A stretch of DNA of 64,000 nucleotides, taken from the NCBI RefSeq assembly GCF_011682065.1, contig NZ_VUYU01000004.1, forward strand, positions 310,001 through 374,000. Reading direction: 5' to 3'. Under the pieces are notes generated by a model that saw only the letters and a program-made list of their open reading frames with translations, searched no databases and had not been told where the DNA came from. The position numbers were made by a program, and so were the translations under genes. This document shows, one piece after another, positions 1 to 7,753 of the stretch (position 1 is its first letter; every line of letters starts with the position of its first letter). This stretch comes from Massilia rubra (GTDB taxonomy: Bacteria; Pseudomonadota; Gammaproteobacteria; Burkholderiales; Burkholderiaceae_D).

Positions 1-626
1 CTGGCGATCGGGATCGCCGCCGCCAGGCCTGCGGCATCGCGCGGGTCCTGCACGCCGATCGACCACGGCGCGCCATCGGGCTGCGGGCCGATGATGCGCA
101 GGTCGCCGCCCAGGTTGACGTAACCGTGGCGCACGCCGCTTGCCAGCAGCAGCGCAGCGGCGCGGTCGGCGGCATACTCCTTGCCGAAACCGCCGAAGTC
201 GATCTCCATGCCGGCCTGCCCCAGGCGAATGGCGCCTTTGGCGCGCTCCACATGACGCCAGCCGACCAGCGGCAGCAGCGCATCGAGCGTTGACCGGGCC
301 GGCAGCACGGGACGGCGAAAGTCCCAGGCGCGCCGCAACACGCCCGAGGTGATGTCGAACAGGCCGCCGCTGCCGGCGTGCAGCACGCCGGCGTAGTCCA
401 GCAGGGCGTTGGTCTCGTCGTCGCAGGGCAGCGCATCCTGCCCGGCGGCGGCGTTGATGCGCGCGATGATGCTGTCGGCCCGGTAGCGCGAATAGGTGCG
501 CTCGATGCGCCGCACCTCGTCGATGGCCACCTGCGCCAGCGCCGCGCCATCGACACCGGCGGGCAGCGCCAGGCGCAGCTCGCAGCGGCTGGCCATGGCC
601 TCGAACGGGAACGCGTGAACGTCCAT
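1..626 (-). CDS. apbE: FAD:protein FMN transferase, ApbE family (3' end outside window)
   Basis: Covalently attaches FMN to Ser/Thr of extracytoplasmic redox proteins in the known family. The visible 208 residues contain the family's core: an N-terminal FEAMASRCELRL segment (usual F-x-M-G/A-T/S-x-C), RTYSRYRADSIIARIN, and the nucleotide/Mg site DFGGFGKEYAADRA followed by GYVNLGGDLRIIG. The start ATG overlaps the stop of the upstream DUF3570 gene (TAATG), which fixes the reading frame. There is no obvious signal peptide, unlike many exported ApbE proteins, so it may act in the cytoplasm or lack the usual lipobox. It is the last visible gene of a minus-strand redox operon. The C-terminal part lies beyond base 1. 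Confidence 0.9.
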   Translation of the reverse strand, partial: MDVHAFPFEAMASRCELRLALPAGVDGAALAQVAIDEVRRIERTYSRYRADSIIARINAAAGQDALPCDDETNALLDYAGVLHAGSGGLFDITSGVLRRAWDFRRPVLPARSTLDALLPLVGWRHVERAKGAIRLGQAGMEIDFGGFGKEYAADRAAALLLASGVRHGYVNLGGDLRIIGPQPDGAPWSIGVQDPRDAAGLAAAIPIA

Positions 627-1783
627 TACCACTGCCGCGTGAGGCCCAGCTGGATGCTGTGGGCACGCAGCGGTTCCAGGCCCGGGCTGCCCTTGTCGAA
701 CAGGCGCCAGCTGCCGCGCTGCTGGTAGGCTTCGAGCTTGATGTCGACGATCCAGTCGCGGCTCAACTGCTTTGCGACCTTGATCCCGAGCGTCACCGCG
801 CCAAAGCCCGACAGGCGCTGGTCGGCCGACGACAGCGCATCGGGGTTGCTCTCGTATCCGGGCCGGAACGGCTCGCCCAGCACGCCGTCGTACACCGGAT
901 CGAAGTAAAACCGCGCCGCGCGCTGCGAATACAGGCGCGCCGACGGCGTGATTGACCAGCCCTGGCCGACCGGCTGCACGTACTCGCCCCCGAAGGTGTG
1001 GGCGCGGATGCCATAGGTATCGGTGTAGTAGCGGTACGACAGGCGGCTGGTGCCCCCGGTTGCCGCGACATGGTGGTTCCAGCGCCCCATGACGGTGCTC
1101 TGGTTGCGCTGGCGCGGACGGTTGTCGAAGGCCTTGTACGGGTCCGAAAAGTAGCCGTGGCCCCGGCTGTGGGTCACGCTCAGCTGCGCCAGGTCGTTCG
1201 GCCCCAGCACCTGGGTCACGCCGACGAGCAGGTTGACGCTCTGGCGCGATTCGTCGCGCACGATGAAGTTGACCGGATTGATCGAATCGTCCGATCCGCC
1301 CAGGCCGAGCGAGAAGGTGGTGTTCTTGTCTTCGCTCGACATGGTGCCGGTGACCGACAGGGCGCGCGAGTCGTAGTCATGCTCCGTCGAATAGGCCGCG
1401 CCCACGCTCACGCTGCCGCGCGAGAAGTAGCGGGTGACGGCAACGTCGCCGGCCTTGCGGTCGTCGCTCATGCGCGAGGCGCCCGAGACCGCCGTGTGGT
1501 AACGCGGCGACGCGCCCGAGACATCGTCGGCGGTCAACGAGCCGGCTACCGACCACACGCCCGCGACCGGGGCGACGAGCGAGATGGAGGGCGCGCGCAC
1601 GCGGATGCGGTCCATGCTGGACTGGCTTTCTTCGTAACTGAGCAGCTTGACGCTGATCGACGCGTGCTCCGGCGGCGTTTCGGCATGCACCAGGCCTGGC
1701 AGCATCAGCGCCGCCGCCAGGATGGCGTGGCCCATGGCCGGAGTGGGTGCGGAAAGGAGTGGGGTGGTCATATGGTCGTTCAT
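626..1783 (-). CDS. DUF3570 outer-membrane beta-barrel protein
   Basis: A 385-residue exported protein with signal peptide (hydrophobic AILAAALMLPGLVHA, cleavage near residue 35) followed by alternating, aromatic-edged strands typical of a porin-like barrel, ending in LGLTRQW (aromatic C-terminus used by BAM). The overall pattern (conserved SYEESQSSMDRIRV near the mature N-terminus, YHTAVSGASRMSDDRK, later FGGEYVQP) matches the DUF3570 family. Function of the family is unknown. It sits between the DUF4266 lipoprotein and apbE, an arrangement I recognise as recurrent for these families, suggesting a role in metal or redox-protein handling at the outer membrane. The start at 1783 has GAGAG directly upstream; ATG at 1771 (MTTPLL) is an alternative. 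Confidence 0.85.
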   Translation of the reverse strand: MNDHMTTPLLSAPTPAMGHAILAAALMLPGLVHAETPPEHASISVKLLSYEESQSSMDRIRVRAPSISLVAPVAGVWSVAGSLTADDVSGASPRYHTAVSGASRMSDDRKAGDVAVTRYFSRGSVSVGAAYSTEHDYDSRALSVTGTMSSEDKNTTFSLGLGGSDDSINPVNFIVRDESRQSVNLLVGVTQVLGPNDLAQLSVTHSRGHGYFSDPYKAFDNRPRQRNQSTVMGRWNHHVAATGGTSRLSYRYYTDTYGIRAHTFGGEYVQPVGQGWSITPSARLYSQRAARFYFDPVYDGVLGEPFRPGYESNPDALSSADQRLSGFGAVTLGIKVAKQLSRDWIVDIKLEAYQQRGSWRLFDKGSPGLEPLRAHSIQLGLTRQW

Positions 1784-1786
1784 CTC

Positions 1787-2026
1787 TCAGTTGCAACCGC
1801 AGCCGCCGCCGCCGACACCGCTGCCGCCGGACGCCGCCTCGCGGCTGTTGTAAATATGCTCGTTGAAGCGCGCTTCGAGTCCGTCGCCCTCCATCAGCAT
1901 CTCGGGTTTGGCCAGCGTGCCTTTTTCCCAGGCCTGCACCGGGGTAATGGCCGAACAGCCGGTAGCGCCGGCGGCCAGCGCCGCAACCGCACCGATGCGC
2001 AGCACGATCTTGCTCATCATCTTCAT
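1787..2026 (-). CDS. DUF4266 small lipoprotein
   Basis: A 79-residue lipoprotein: Lys-rich start, hydrophobic stretch and lipobox LAAGATGC (Cys about residue 24), then a short conserved body (VQAWEKGTLAKPEM, FNEHIYNSREAA) and a Gly-rich tail ending GGGGCGCN. The family is known as DUF4266; its function is unknown. The terminal Cys-Gly-Cys could bind metal or be oxidised by the neighbouring thioredoxin (inference). Its ATG overlaps the stop of the TlpA-like gene (ATGA), so the two are translationally coupled, and 3 bases separate it from the DUF3570 gene. Confidence 0.85.
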   Translation of the reverse strand: MKMMSKIVLRIGAVAALAAGATGCSAITPVQAWEKGTLAKPEMLMEGDGLEARFNEHIYNSREAASGGSGVGGGGCGCN

Positions 2027-2532
2027 TTCTTCGCTCCCAGTGCCGCTTTGATTCTCGCTTCCAGTTCCTCGCGGTCGGCCGCCTTGAAGCCGCTATGCTC
2101 GAACAGCACCTTGCCGTCCGCGCCAATGAGCACACTGCTTGGCATGCCCTTGACGCCATAGCTGCGCGGGGTGGCGCCGGCCGGATCGAAGCCGATCGCG
2201 AACCTGGCCGGCGTGCCCGCCAAAAAGGTGCGCGCGTCGTCGACCTTGGCGTCGACATTGACGCCGACGATCTGCAAACCCTGCGCGCCGTATTTGGCCT
2301 GCATCTCGTTCATCCACGGGAACGACTGGCGGCACGGGCCGCACCAGGATGCCCAGAAGTCGACATACACCACCTTGCCGGCGTATTTTTCGAGCTTGAC
2401 CGCGCCATCCGGTCCCGCAAGGTCGAACGCCGGGGCGGGCTTGCCCGCTTCCAGCGCGCTTGCCGGCGCCGCCAGCAGCGCCAGGACGAGGGACGCGGCG
2501 ATTGCGCGTGTATTGCGTTTGAAGTTGGTCAT
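2023..2532 (-). CDS. TlpA-like periplasmic thioredoxin
   Basis: A 169-residue thioredoxin-fold protein: signal peptide (KRNTRAIAASLVLALLAAPASA), then APAFDLAGPDG, the redox site WASWCGPCRQS, the cis-Pro region GVKGMPSSVLIG and C-terminal helix. Belongs to the TlpA/ResA/AhpC-TSA class that reduces or delivers disulphide or metal substrates in the periplasm. Start chosen at 2532 because it gives a classical signal peptide; an upstream ATG at 2559 overlaps the previous stop and would add nine residues. Likely partner substrates in the operon are the CxxCH cytochrome protein or the Cys-tailed DUF4266 lipoprotein (inference). Confidence 0.9.
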   Translation of the reverse strand: MTNFKRNTRAIAASLVLALLAAPASALEAGKPAPAFDLAGPDGAVKLEKYAGKVVYVDFWASWCGPCRQSFPWMNEMQAKYGAQGLQIVGVNVDAKVDDARTFLAGTPARFAIGFDPAGATPRSYGVKGMPSSVLIGADGKVLFEHSGFKAADREELEARIKAALGAKK

Positions 2533-2555
2533 AGCGGTTCCGTAAAGTAGATTGA

Positions 2556-4685
2556 TCATGACTGCGCCGGATTGCGACGACGCCAGAAAAGGACACCGGC
2601 CGCCAGCAGCGCCAGCAAGGCCAGCATCGGATCCGTGCCATCGCGTACGGACGAACAGCCGCCGCCGCCCTGGTTCTGCGCCGGCGCCGCGTTGGCGTTG
2701 GGCGCGACCGCCGCAGCCTGGCCGGCCAGTGCGATAGTCCAGCTGCCGCCGCCTTCGGCCTGCAGCACGACGCTGCCGCTGCTGGCGCCCGCAGCGGACG
2801 GGGTGTAGCCGATCACCAGGTCGCACGATGCACCCGGTTGCAGGGCAAACGGCAAAGCCGCGCAGCCGCTGGCGTCATTCACGCGCGCAAACGGCCCGCT
2901 GAAGGTCGCCGCCGACAGGTTGATGGCGGCGGTGCCGGCGTTACTGAGCGTGAAACGTTTGGACGCCGCGCTGGAACCGAAGTCGAACGACTGCGGCGCG
3001 AGCGTGAGCGCGGGCGCCGCCGCGATGGCGGTGCCGGTGCCGCTCAAAGCCAGCGAAAACTGCGTGCCGCCGTCGGTCACCAGCAGCAGGTTGGCAAGCC
3101 GCGCGCCTGGAGCGCCCGGCTTGAAGGTGGTCTCGATGGTGCAGCTGCCCGCCGGACTGACGGCGCCGTTGACCGCGCACGAGCCGCCGAGGACAAAGTC
3201 GCCGCCGTTGGCGCCGTCGATCACCAGGGTGGCGATGGTCAGCGCCGCCGTACCGGGATTGCGCAGCACCGTCGTGTGCGGCGCTGCGCTTTTACCGACC
3301 TGGATTTCGCCAAAACCGATCGGACCGGCATCCGACACGGTGGGCGAGGCGACGGCGGCGGTGGTGCCGGCGCCGCTCAGGGGCACCTGCACGGCGCCGC
3401 CGTTGAAGGTGGCTACCAGGGTCGCCGCGAACGCGCCTTTGGCCGACGGTGCGAACAACACCGGCACGCTGCAAGTGGCGCCAGGCGCCAGCGCCGTGGC
3501 GCAGTGACTGCCCGGCGCCACGCTGAACCCGGCCGCGCCATTGACGGCGAGCGACGAGAAGGTCAGCGCCACGTTGCCGGTATTGGTCAGCGTGACGTTC
3601 TGCGTGACTGCGGCGCTGCCGATGGCCTGGCTGCCGAAGGCCAGCACGTTCGGTGTGGCGCCGGCCGCCGCCGTGGCGCTGGCGCCGCTGCCGGCCAGGC
3701 CGATGGTGACGTTGCCGTTGGCGGCATTCGAGGCCACCGTCAGGTTGCCGGAAAACGCGCCGCTGGCGGTGGGCTGCGCCGCAACAGTCAGCGCGCAACT
3801 GGCGCCGCCCGCGAGCGGTTTGCTTACCGCGCAGTCGCCGCCGAGCGTGAAGATGGCGCCGTTGGCGCCCGCCAGCGCGATGCCGCTGAAGGTCAGGGTG
3901 GCCTGGCCGCTGTTATTGAGCGTGATGCTTTGCGGGGCCGATGGCGCATTGGTGGCCAGCGCGCCGAAGTTGATGCTGGTGGCCGAGACGCCAATCGTCG
4001 CCTGGGGCGCCGCGCTGCCGGTGCCGCTCAGGGCCACGCTGCTGCTGCCGCCGGTGCCGTTGTGGGCCACCGCCAGGCTGGCGCTGCGCGCGCCGGCGAC
4101 GCTCGGCTTGAAGCTGACCAGCACCGTGCAGTTGGCGCCCGCCGCCACCGCGCCGCCGGGTGCGCAGGTGCCGCCGGCGATGCTGAAGTCGGCCGCCGCC
4201 GCCCCGGTCACGCCGATGGTATCGATATTGAGCGCGCCCGAGCCGGTATTGGCAAGGGTGGCGGCCAGCGCAGCGCTGGCCTGGCCCAGCACCGTGCCGC
4301 TGAAGGCCAGGCTGGCGGGATTGAGACTGGCCGCCGGCGCCGCGCCCACGCCCGGGTTGCCGATGAAGGCCGCAAGGTCGGCCAGGTCGACATCCGACAA
4401 TTTGCCGGCGTAGATATTGCCCATGCCGCCCTTGTTGGCGGCCATCGCCGCGCTGATGGCGGCCGGATTATTGGCCGCGTTCAGAACTTTGCTGACGTTG
4501 GCGCTCGGCGACGCGGTATGGCAGCGCGCGCAAGCGGTGCCGCCGCCGGCCGGGCCGTTCAGGTACAGCGTCTTGCCGTGCAGGGCGTCGGCCGCGTGGG
4601 CCTGGCCCATCGCCAGCAAGGCGCACAGACCGGCGCCGCGCATATGATGCCGCAGGCCGGATTGGTTCAGTCGAAATCCTGTCAT
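2556..4685 (-). CDS. Cytochrome-c/choice-of-anchor-D surface protein with C-terminal CTERM sorting signal
   Basis: A 709-residue exported protein. After the signal peptide (ends near residue 31) it has one class-I cytochrome c domain with heme motif CARCH (residues 52-56) and a possible distal Met in GGMGNIYAGKL. Then come five tandem ASH/choice-of-anchor-D beta-sandwich repeats of about 105 residues, each with NxGxxxL and SGxG signatures and a paired Cys. The C-terminus is GGGGCSS, DPMLALLALLAAGVLF and RRR: a Cys followed by one membrane helix and an Arg cluster, as in MYXO-CTERM/JDVT-CTERM sorting tails. The start at 4685 has AGGAGT six bases upstream. The dedicated protease is the next gene upstream. 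It probably becomes a surface-anchored heme protein. Confidence 0.85.
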   Translation of the reverse strand: MTGFRLNQSGLRHHMRGAGLCALLAMGQAHAADALHGKTLYLNGPAGGGTACARCHTASPSANVSKVLNAANNPAAISAAMAANKGGMGNIYAGKLSDVDLADLAAFIGNPGVGAAPAASLNPASLAFSGTVLGQASAALAATLANTGSGALNIDTIGVTGAAAADFSIAGGTCAPGGAVAAGANCTVLVSFKPSVAGARSASLAVAHNGTGGSSSVALSGTGSAAPQATIGVSATSINFGALATNAPSAPQSITLNNSGQATLTFSGIALAGANGAIFTLGGDCAVSKPLAGGASCALTVAAQPTASGAFSGNLTVASNAANGNVTIGLAGSGASATAAAGATPNVLAFGSQAIGSAAVTQNVTLTNTGNVALTFSSLAVNGAAGFSVAPGSHCATALAPGATCSVPVLFAPSAKGAFAATLVATFNGGAVQVPLSGAGTTAAVASPTVSDAGPIGFGEIQVGKSAAPHTTVLRNPGTAALTIATLVIDGANGGDFVLGGSCAVNGAVSPAGSCTIETTFKPGAPGARLANLLLVTDGGTQFSLALSGTGTAIAAAPALTLAPQSFDFGSSAASKRFTLSNAGTAAINLSAATFSGPFARVNDASGCAALPFALQPGASCDLVIGYTPSAAGASSGSVVLQAEGGGSWTIALAGQAAAVAPNANAAPAQNQGGGGCSSVRDGTDPMLALLALLAAGVLFWRRRNPAQS

Positions 4686-4704
4686 TGCTACTCCTGGTTG
4701 ATAT

Positions 4705-5046
4705 TTAATAGATGCTGAAACTGCAAAAACCCAGTGCGACACCGTTACACAGCGCGTGACCCAGTGCGCACAGCCGCCAGTCGCGCCAGCGGCGGTAAAT
4801 CAGTCCGAATGCCAGTCCGGGCAGGAACACCGCCGCCATGGCTTGTGCGCCCGACATCAGGTGCAGCAGGCTGAACGCCAAAGCGGGCAAGCCCAGCACC
4901 AAGGCCGTCGGGCTTGCGCGCCGCGTCAGCCACTCCTGCAGGCCGGCGCGCACGATGCATTCCTCCAGCAGCGGCGCGAGCAGCAACAGCCGGAACAGGC
5001 TGGCGGCCGAGTGATCGAGAAGCGAGGGGCCGCACAGGGCAAACAA
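4705..5046 (-). CDS. CPBP-type glutamic intramembrane protease, CTERM-sorting class (MrtJ-like)
   Basis: A 113-residue membrane protein with four hydrophobic segments and all three CPBP/Abi motifs: EECIVR (EExxxR, near residue 28), FSLLH (FxxxH) and HALCN (HxxxN). This family includes CAAX-like proteases and the myxosortase-type enzymes that cleave and re-anchor CTERM proteins. Start is TTG at 5046, with AGGA eight bases upstream and an in-frame TGA at 5061, so the protein is truly short. It lies 19 bases before the gene whose product ends in a Cys/TM/Arg sorting tail, which strongly suggests a dedicated enzyme-substrate pair. I recall the NCBI name JDVT-CTERM system protease MrtJ, but could not check it. 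Confidence 0.75.
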   Translation of the reverse strand: MFALCGPSLLDHSAASLFRLLLLAPLLEECIVRAGLQEWLTRRASPTALVLGLPALAFSLLHLMSGAQAMAAVFLPGLAFGLIYRRWRDWRLCALGHALCNGVALGFCSFSIY

Positions 5047-5274
5047 AATGCTGATCCTTCAGTGGTAACGATGCATTGTTCGGTCTTATTGAACGGTCAA
5101 TACGGACTCATACACAAAAGGTTCAATGCTTTTGAAAATTTTTTGTAAAAATTGCCACGTGTAGAATCAGCGGCGGGACCGGAGCAACATATTTTTTTCT
5201 CGGCAGCATGAACCTTTTCGCTTCGGGCAAGTATTCACCGCAGTAGCAGAGAACATCGTGGAGAACATCGCAGC

Positions 5275-5871
5275 ATGCTTAAACAATGGAGAGCGCGTTT
5301 CGGGGGTGCGCCTGCCGCATCGGCCGACAGCGGCGACACCGCCTTGATTGCCCTCATCGCGGGCGGGGACCGGGACGCCTTCCAGGCGCTGTACCGGAAG
5401 TACTTCGGGCGGCTGGAGCGCTTTTTGGACCGGATGGTGCGCAACGGCGCCCTGATCGAGGAGATCGTCAACGACACCATGCTGGTGGTGTGGCAAAAGG
5501 CGCACACGTTCGACCACACCTGCAAGGTGTCGACCTGGGTGTTCGCCATCGCCTACCGCCAGGGACTGAAGGCGGTGAATATGCGCGACGAGCCGGTGGA
5601 ATCGAATTTTGAGCTGGAGGCGGGCGACGCGCGCCAGGAACCGGAGCACGCCCTCGCGCAGCACCAGTTGCAGCAGGGCGTGGGCGAAGCGCTCAAGGCG
5701 CTCTCGCTCGAACAGCGGGTGGTCGTCACCCTGACCTATTACCACGACATGGGCTACCAGGAAATCGCCGAGACGATGGGATGCCCGGTCAATACCGTCA
5801 AGACGCGGATGTTTCACGCGCGGCAGCGCCTCAGGGTGCTGCTGTCCGCACATCAGGAGGAACCGTTATGA
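5275..5871 (+). CDS. ECF-type RNA polymerase sigma factor
   Basis: A 198-residue sigma-70 family group IV factor. Region 2 runs over DAFQALYRKYFGRLERFLDRM...EEIVNDTMLVVWQKA and STWVFAIAYR; region 4 has LSLEQRVVVTLTYYHDMGYQEIAETMGCPVNTVKTRMFHAR with the helix-turn-helix. The linker contains EPEH typical of ECFs controlled by zinc-finger anti-sigma factors. It overlaps the anti-sigma start by 4 bases (ATGA). The 228-base region upstream is shared with the divergent redox operon and has AT-rich stretches that could hold both promoters, but I see no confident autoregulated ECF -35. Confidence 0.95.
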   Translation: MLKQWRARFGGAPAASADSGDTALIALIAGGDRDAFQALYRKYFGRLERFLDRMVRNGALIEEIVNDTMLVVWQKAHTFDHTCKVSTWVFAIAYRQGLKAVNMRDEPVESNFELEAGDARQEPEHALAQHQLQQGVGEALKALSLEQRVVVTLTYYHDMGYQEIAETMGCPVNTVKTRMFHARQRLRVLLSAHQEEPL

Positions 5872-6503
5872 ACCTGGACCAAGAACCGACCGGCGCATCG
5901 CACCAGGCGATGCGCGATTTGCTGCCGTGGTTTGCCAACGGCACCCTGGACGAGACCGAAGCGGAACCGGTGCGCGCGCACCTGCGGCACTGCGCGCAGT
6001 GCGCCGGCGAGGTCGCATGGCAGCGCCAGTTACATGCGGCGCCGGCCGAACCGCCCGGCCTCGATCCGGAGCGCGCACTGGCGCGCCTGATGCCGCGCCT
6101 CGGCCCCCAGGCGAGTGCGGCGCCTTCCAAGGCGTCCGGCCTGCGCGCCTGGTTCGGCAACGGCTGGATGCCGTGGGCGCTGGCGGGGCAATGCGCCTTG
6201 ATCACCGTGCTGGTGATCCAGATGATTGCGCCGGTGGGCAAGGGCGACGCCTACCAGGCCTTGAGTGACGGCGCACCCGCGCTGGCCGGCACCATTGTCG
6301 TGATATTCCGGCCCGACGCCAGCCTGCGCGAGGTGCAGCGCACCTTGCAGGCCAGCGGCGCGCGCGTGGTCGACGGCCCGACCGTCAGCGGCGCCTTTGT
6401 CCTGAGCGCGCCGCCGGGCGGGCAATCGAACGCGCTTGCCGTGCTGCGTGCCGACGCCGGCGTGCAACTGGCCGAGTCGCTCACGCCGCGGAGCGCACCG
6501 TGA
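5868..6503 (+). CDS. Membrane anti-sigma factor with zinc finger and subtilase-prodomain-like periplasmic domain
   Basis: A 211-residue single-pass protein. The cytoplasmic part (1-95) has the anti-sigma zinc motif H38-x3-C42-x2-C45. A membrane helix spans about residues 102-122 (WALAGQCALITVLVIQMIA). The periplasmic part (about 135-211) reads TIVVIFRPDASLREVQRTL, SGARVVDGP, GAFVLSAP and ALAVLRADAGVQLAES, which is the pattern of the I9/fervidolysin-type prodomain of subtilases. Its end (DAGVQLAESLT) aligns with the end of the prodomain of the subtilase encoded next (DARVDWAQSIN). The start overlaps the sigma stop and the stop overlaps the protease start. Binding of the protease by this domain is an inference. 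Confidence 0.85.
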   Translation: MNLDQEPTGASHQAMRDLLPWFANGTLDETEAEPVRAHLRHCAQCAGEVAWQRQLHAAPAEPPGLDPERALARLMPRLGPQASAAPSKASGLRAWFGNGWMPWALAGQCALITVLVIQMIAPVGKGDAYQALSDGAPALAGTIVVIFRPDASLREVQRTLQASGARVVDGPTVSGAFVLSAPPGGQSNALAVLRADAGVQLAESLTPRSAP

Positions 6504-7729
6504 TGCGCCTGCTGGTGTCGGCGCTGCTGCTCCTGGCGGCGCTCAGCGGCCGCGCCCAGGAGGCGGCCCCGGCCCCGGCCCCGGCGCAGGCGGAGGTGCG
6601 CCAGATCCTGGTGATGCTGCATTTGCCGGCGCCGCACTTCCGGCCCGACGCCGCCTACGGCGCCAACTACCGCGACGACGCCGGGCGCCTGGCGCGGCGC
6701 CGCGTCGCCGAAGCGCTGGCGCGCGAACACGGCCTGACCATCCTCGAAGGCTGGCCCATGCCGGCCCTGAACGTGGACTGCTACCGCATGGCCGAACCGG
6801 CCGGCGCCGAGCCGGGCAAGATCGTCGAAGCGCTCTCGCGCGACGCCCGGGTCGACTGGGCGCAATCGATCAATACCTTCTCGGCCCAGGCCAGCGACCC
6901 GCTGTACCCGGTGCAGCCGGCCGCGCTGCAGTGGCAACTGGGCGAAGTGCGCAAGGCCGCCACCGGGCGCAAGGTGCTGGTGGCGGTGATCGACAGCGGT
7001 GTCGAAAGCGACCATCCCGACCTGGCCGGGCAGGTCGCCTTCCAGGAGAATTTCGTGGACGGCCAGGCATATGCCGCCGAGACCCACGGCACCGGCGTGG
7101 CCGGGGTGATCGCGGCGCTGGCCGGCAATGGCGTGGGAATCGAAGGCGTGGCGCCGGACGCGCGCCTGATGGCCTTGCGGGCATGCTGGCAAGTGGCTGG
7201 CGGTACCACCCGCTGCAACAGCTTCACGCTGGCCAAGGCGATCAATTTCGCGCTGATGCACGGGGCGCAGGTGATCAACCTGAGTCTGTCGGGACCGTCC
7301 GACCGGCTGCTGCGCGAACTGATCGACGTCGCCTGCGCGCGCGGCGTGCGGGTGGTGGGCGCGGTGGACGCGGCCAGCGCCGACGGCGGTTTTCCTGCCT
7401 CGCATCCTGGCGTGTTCGCGGTGGCGGCCGACAGCAGCCGGCAGATGAACGCGCACGTGCTGATGGCGCCCGGGCGCGACATCCCGACGGCGGCGCCGGG
7501 CGCGCGCTGGGGCATGGTGTCGGGGTCGTCCTATTCAGCGGCGCATATCTCTGGCATGATGGCCGTGCTGAGCGAGCTGCGTCCCGGGCTCACCTTGCCG
7601 CAGGTCCGCTCGAGCATCGTGCTCCAGCCGGGAGGCATCAACCTTTGCGCCACCGTCACCCGCCTCACAGGAAAATGTACATGCGTCTGCGTCGAGGTCA
7701 CGCCGCCCAAGATCGTCCGCCTGCCCTGA
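6503..7729 (+). CDS. S8 family serine peptidase (subtilase), exported
   Basis: A 408-residue periplasmic or secreted subtilase. Signal peptide (MRLLVSALLLLAALSGRA), an N-terminal prodomain-like region (about 30-125), then the catalytic triad: Asp164 in VAVIDSGVESDHPDL, His195 in HGTGVAGVIAA and Ser343 in GSSYSAAHISG. The start ATG overlaps the anti-sigma stop; GTG at 6500 is an alternative one codon earlier. The C-terminus carries five Cys in a short stretch (ICAT..KCTCVCV), probably a disulphide-stabilised tail. Membership in a sigma/anti-sigma operon suggests that it is either the output of the regulon or the protease that acts on the anti-sigma factor. Confidence 0.92.
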   Translation: MRLLVSALLLLAALSGRAQEAAPAPAPAQAEVRQILVMLHLPAPHFRPDAAYGANYRDDAGRLARRRVAEALAREHGLTILEGWPMPALNVDCYRMAEPAGAEPGKIVEALSRDARVDWAQSINTFSAQASDPLYPVQPAALQWQLGEVRKAATGRKVLVAVIDSGVESDHPDLAGQVAFQENFVDGQAYAAETHGTGVAGVIAALAGNGVGIEGVAPDARLMALRACWQVAGGTTRCNSFTLAKAINFALMHGAQVINLSLSGPSDRLLRELIDVACARGVRVVGAVDAASADGGFPASHPGVFAVAADSSRQMNAHVLMAPGRDIPTAAPGARWGMVSGSSYSAAHISGMMAVLSELRPGLTLPQVRSSIVLQPGGINLCATVTRLTGKCTCVCVEVTPPKIVRLP

Positions 7730-7753
7730 ACGCCGCCGCGCGCGGAGCGGCCC

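Noticed and set aside
2838-4718. 626-codon plus-strand frame opposite the ASH-repeat protein
   Set aside because: Low-complexity antisense reading of the repeats.
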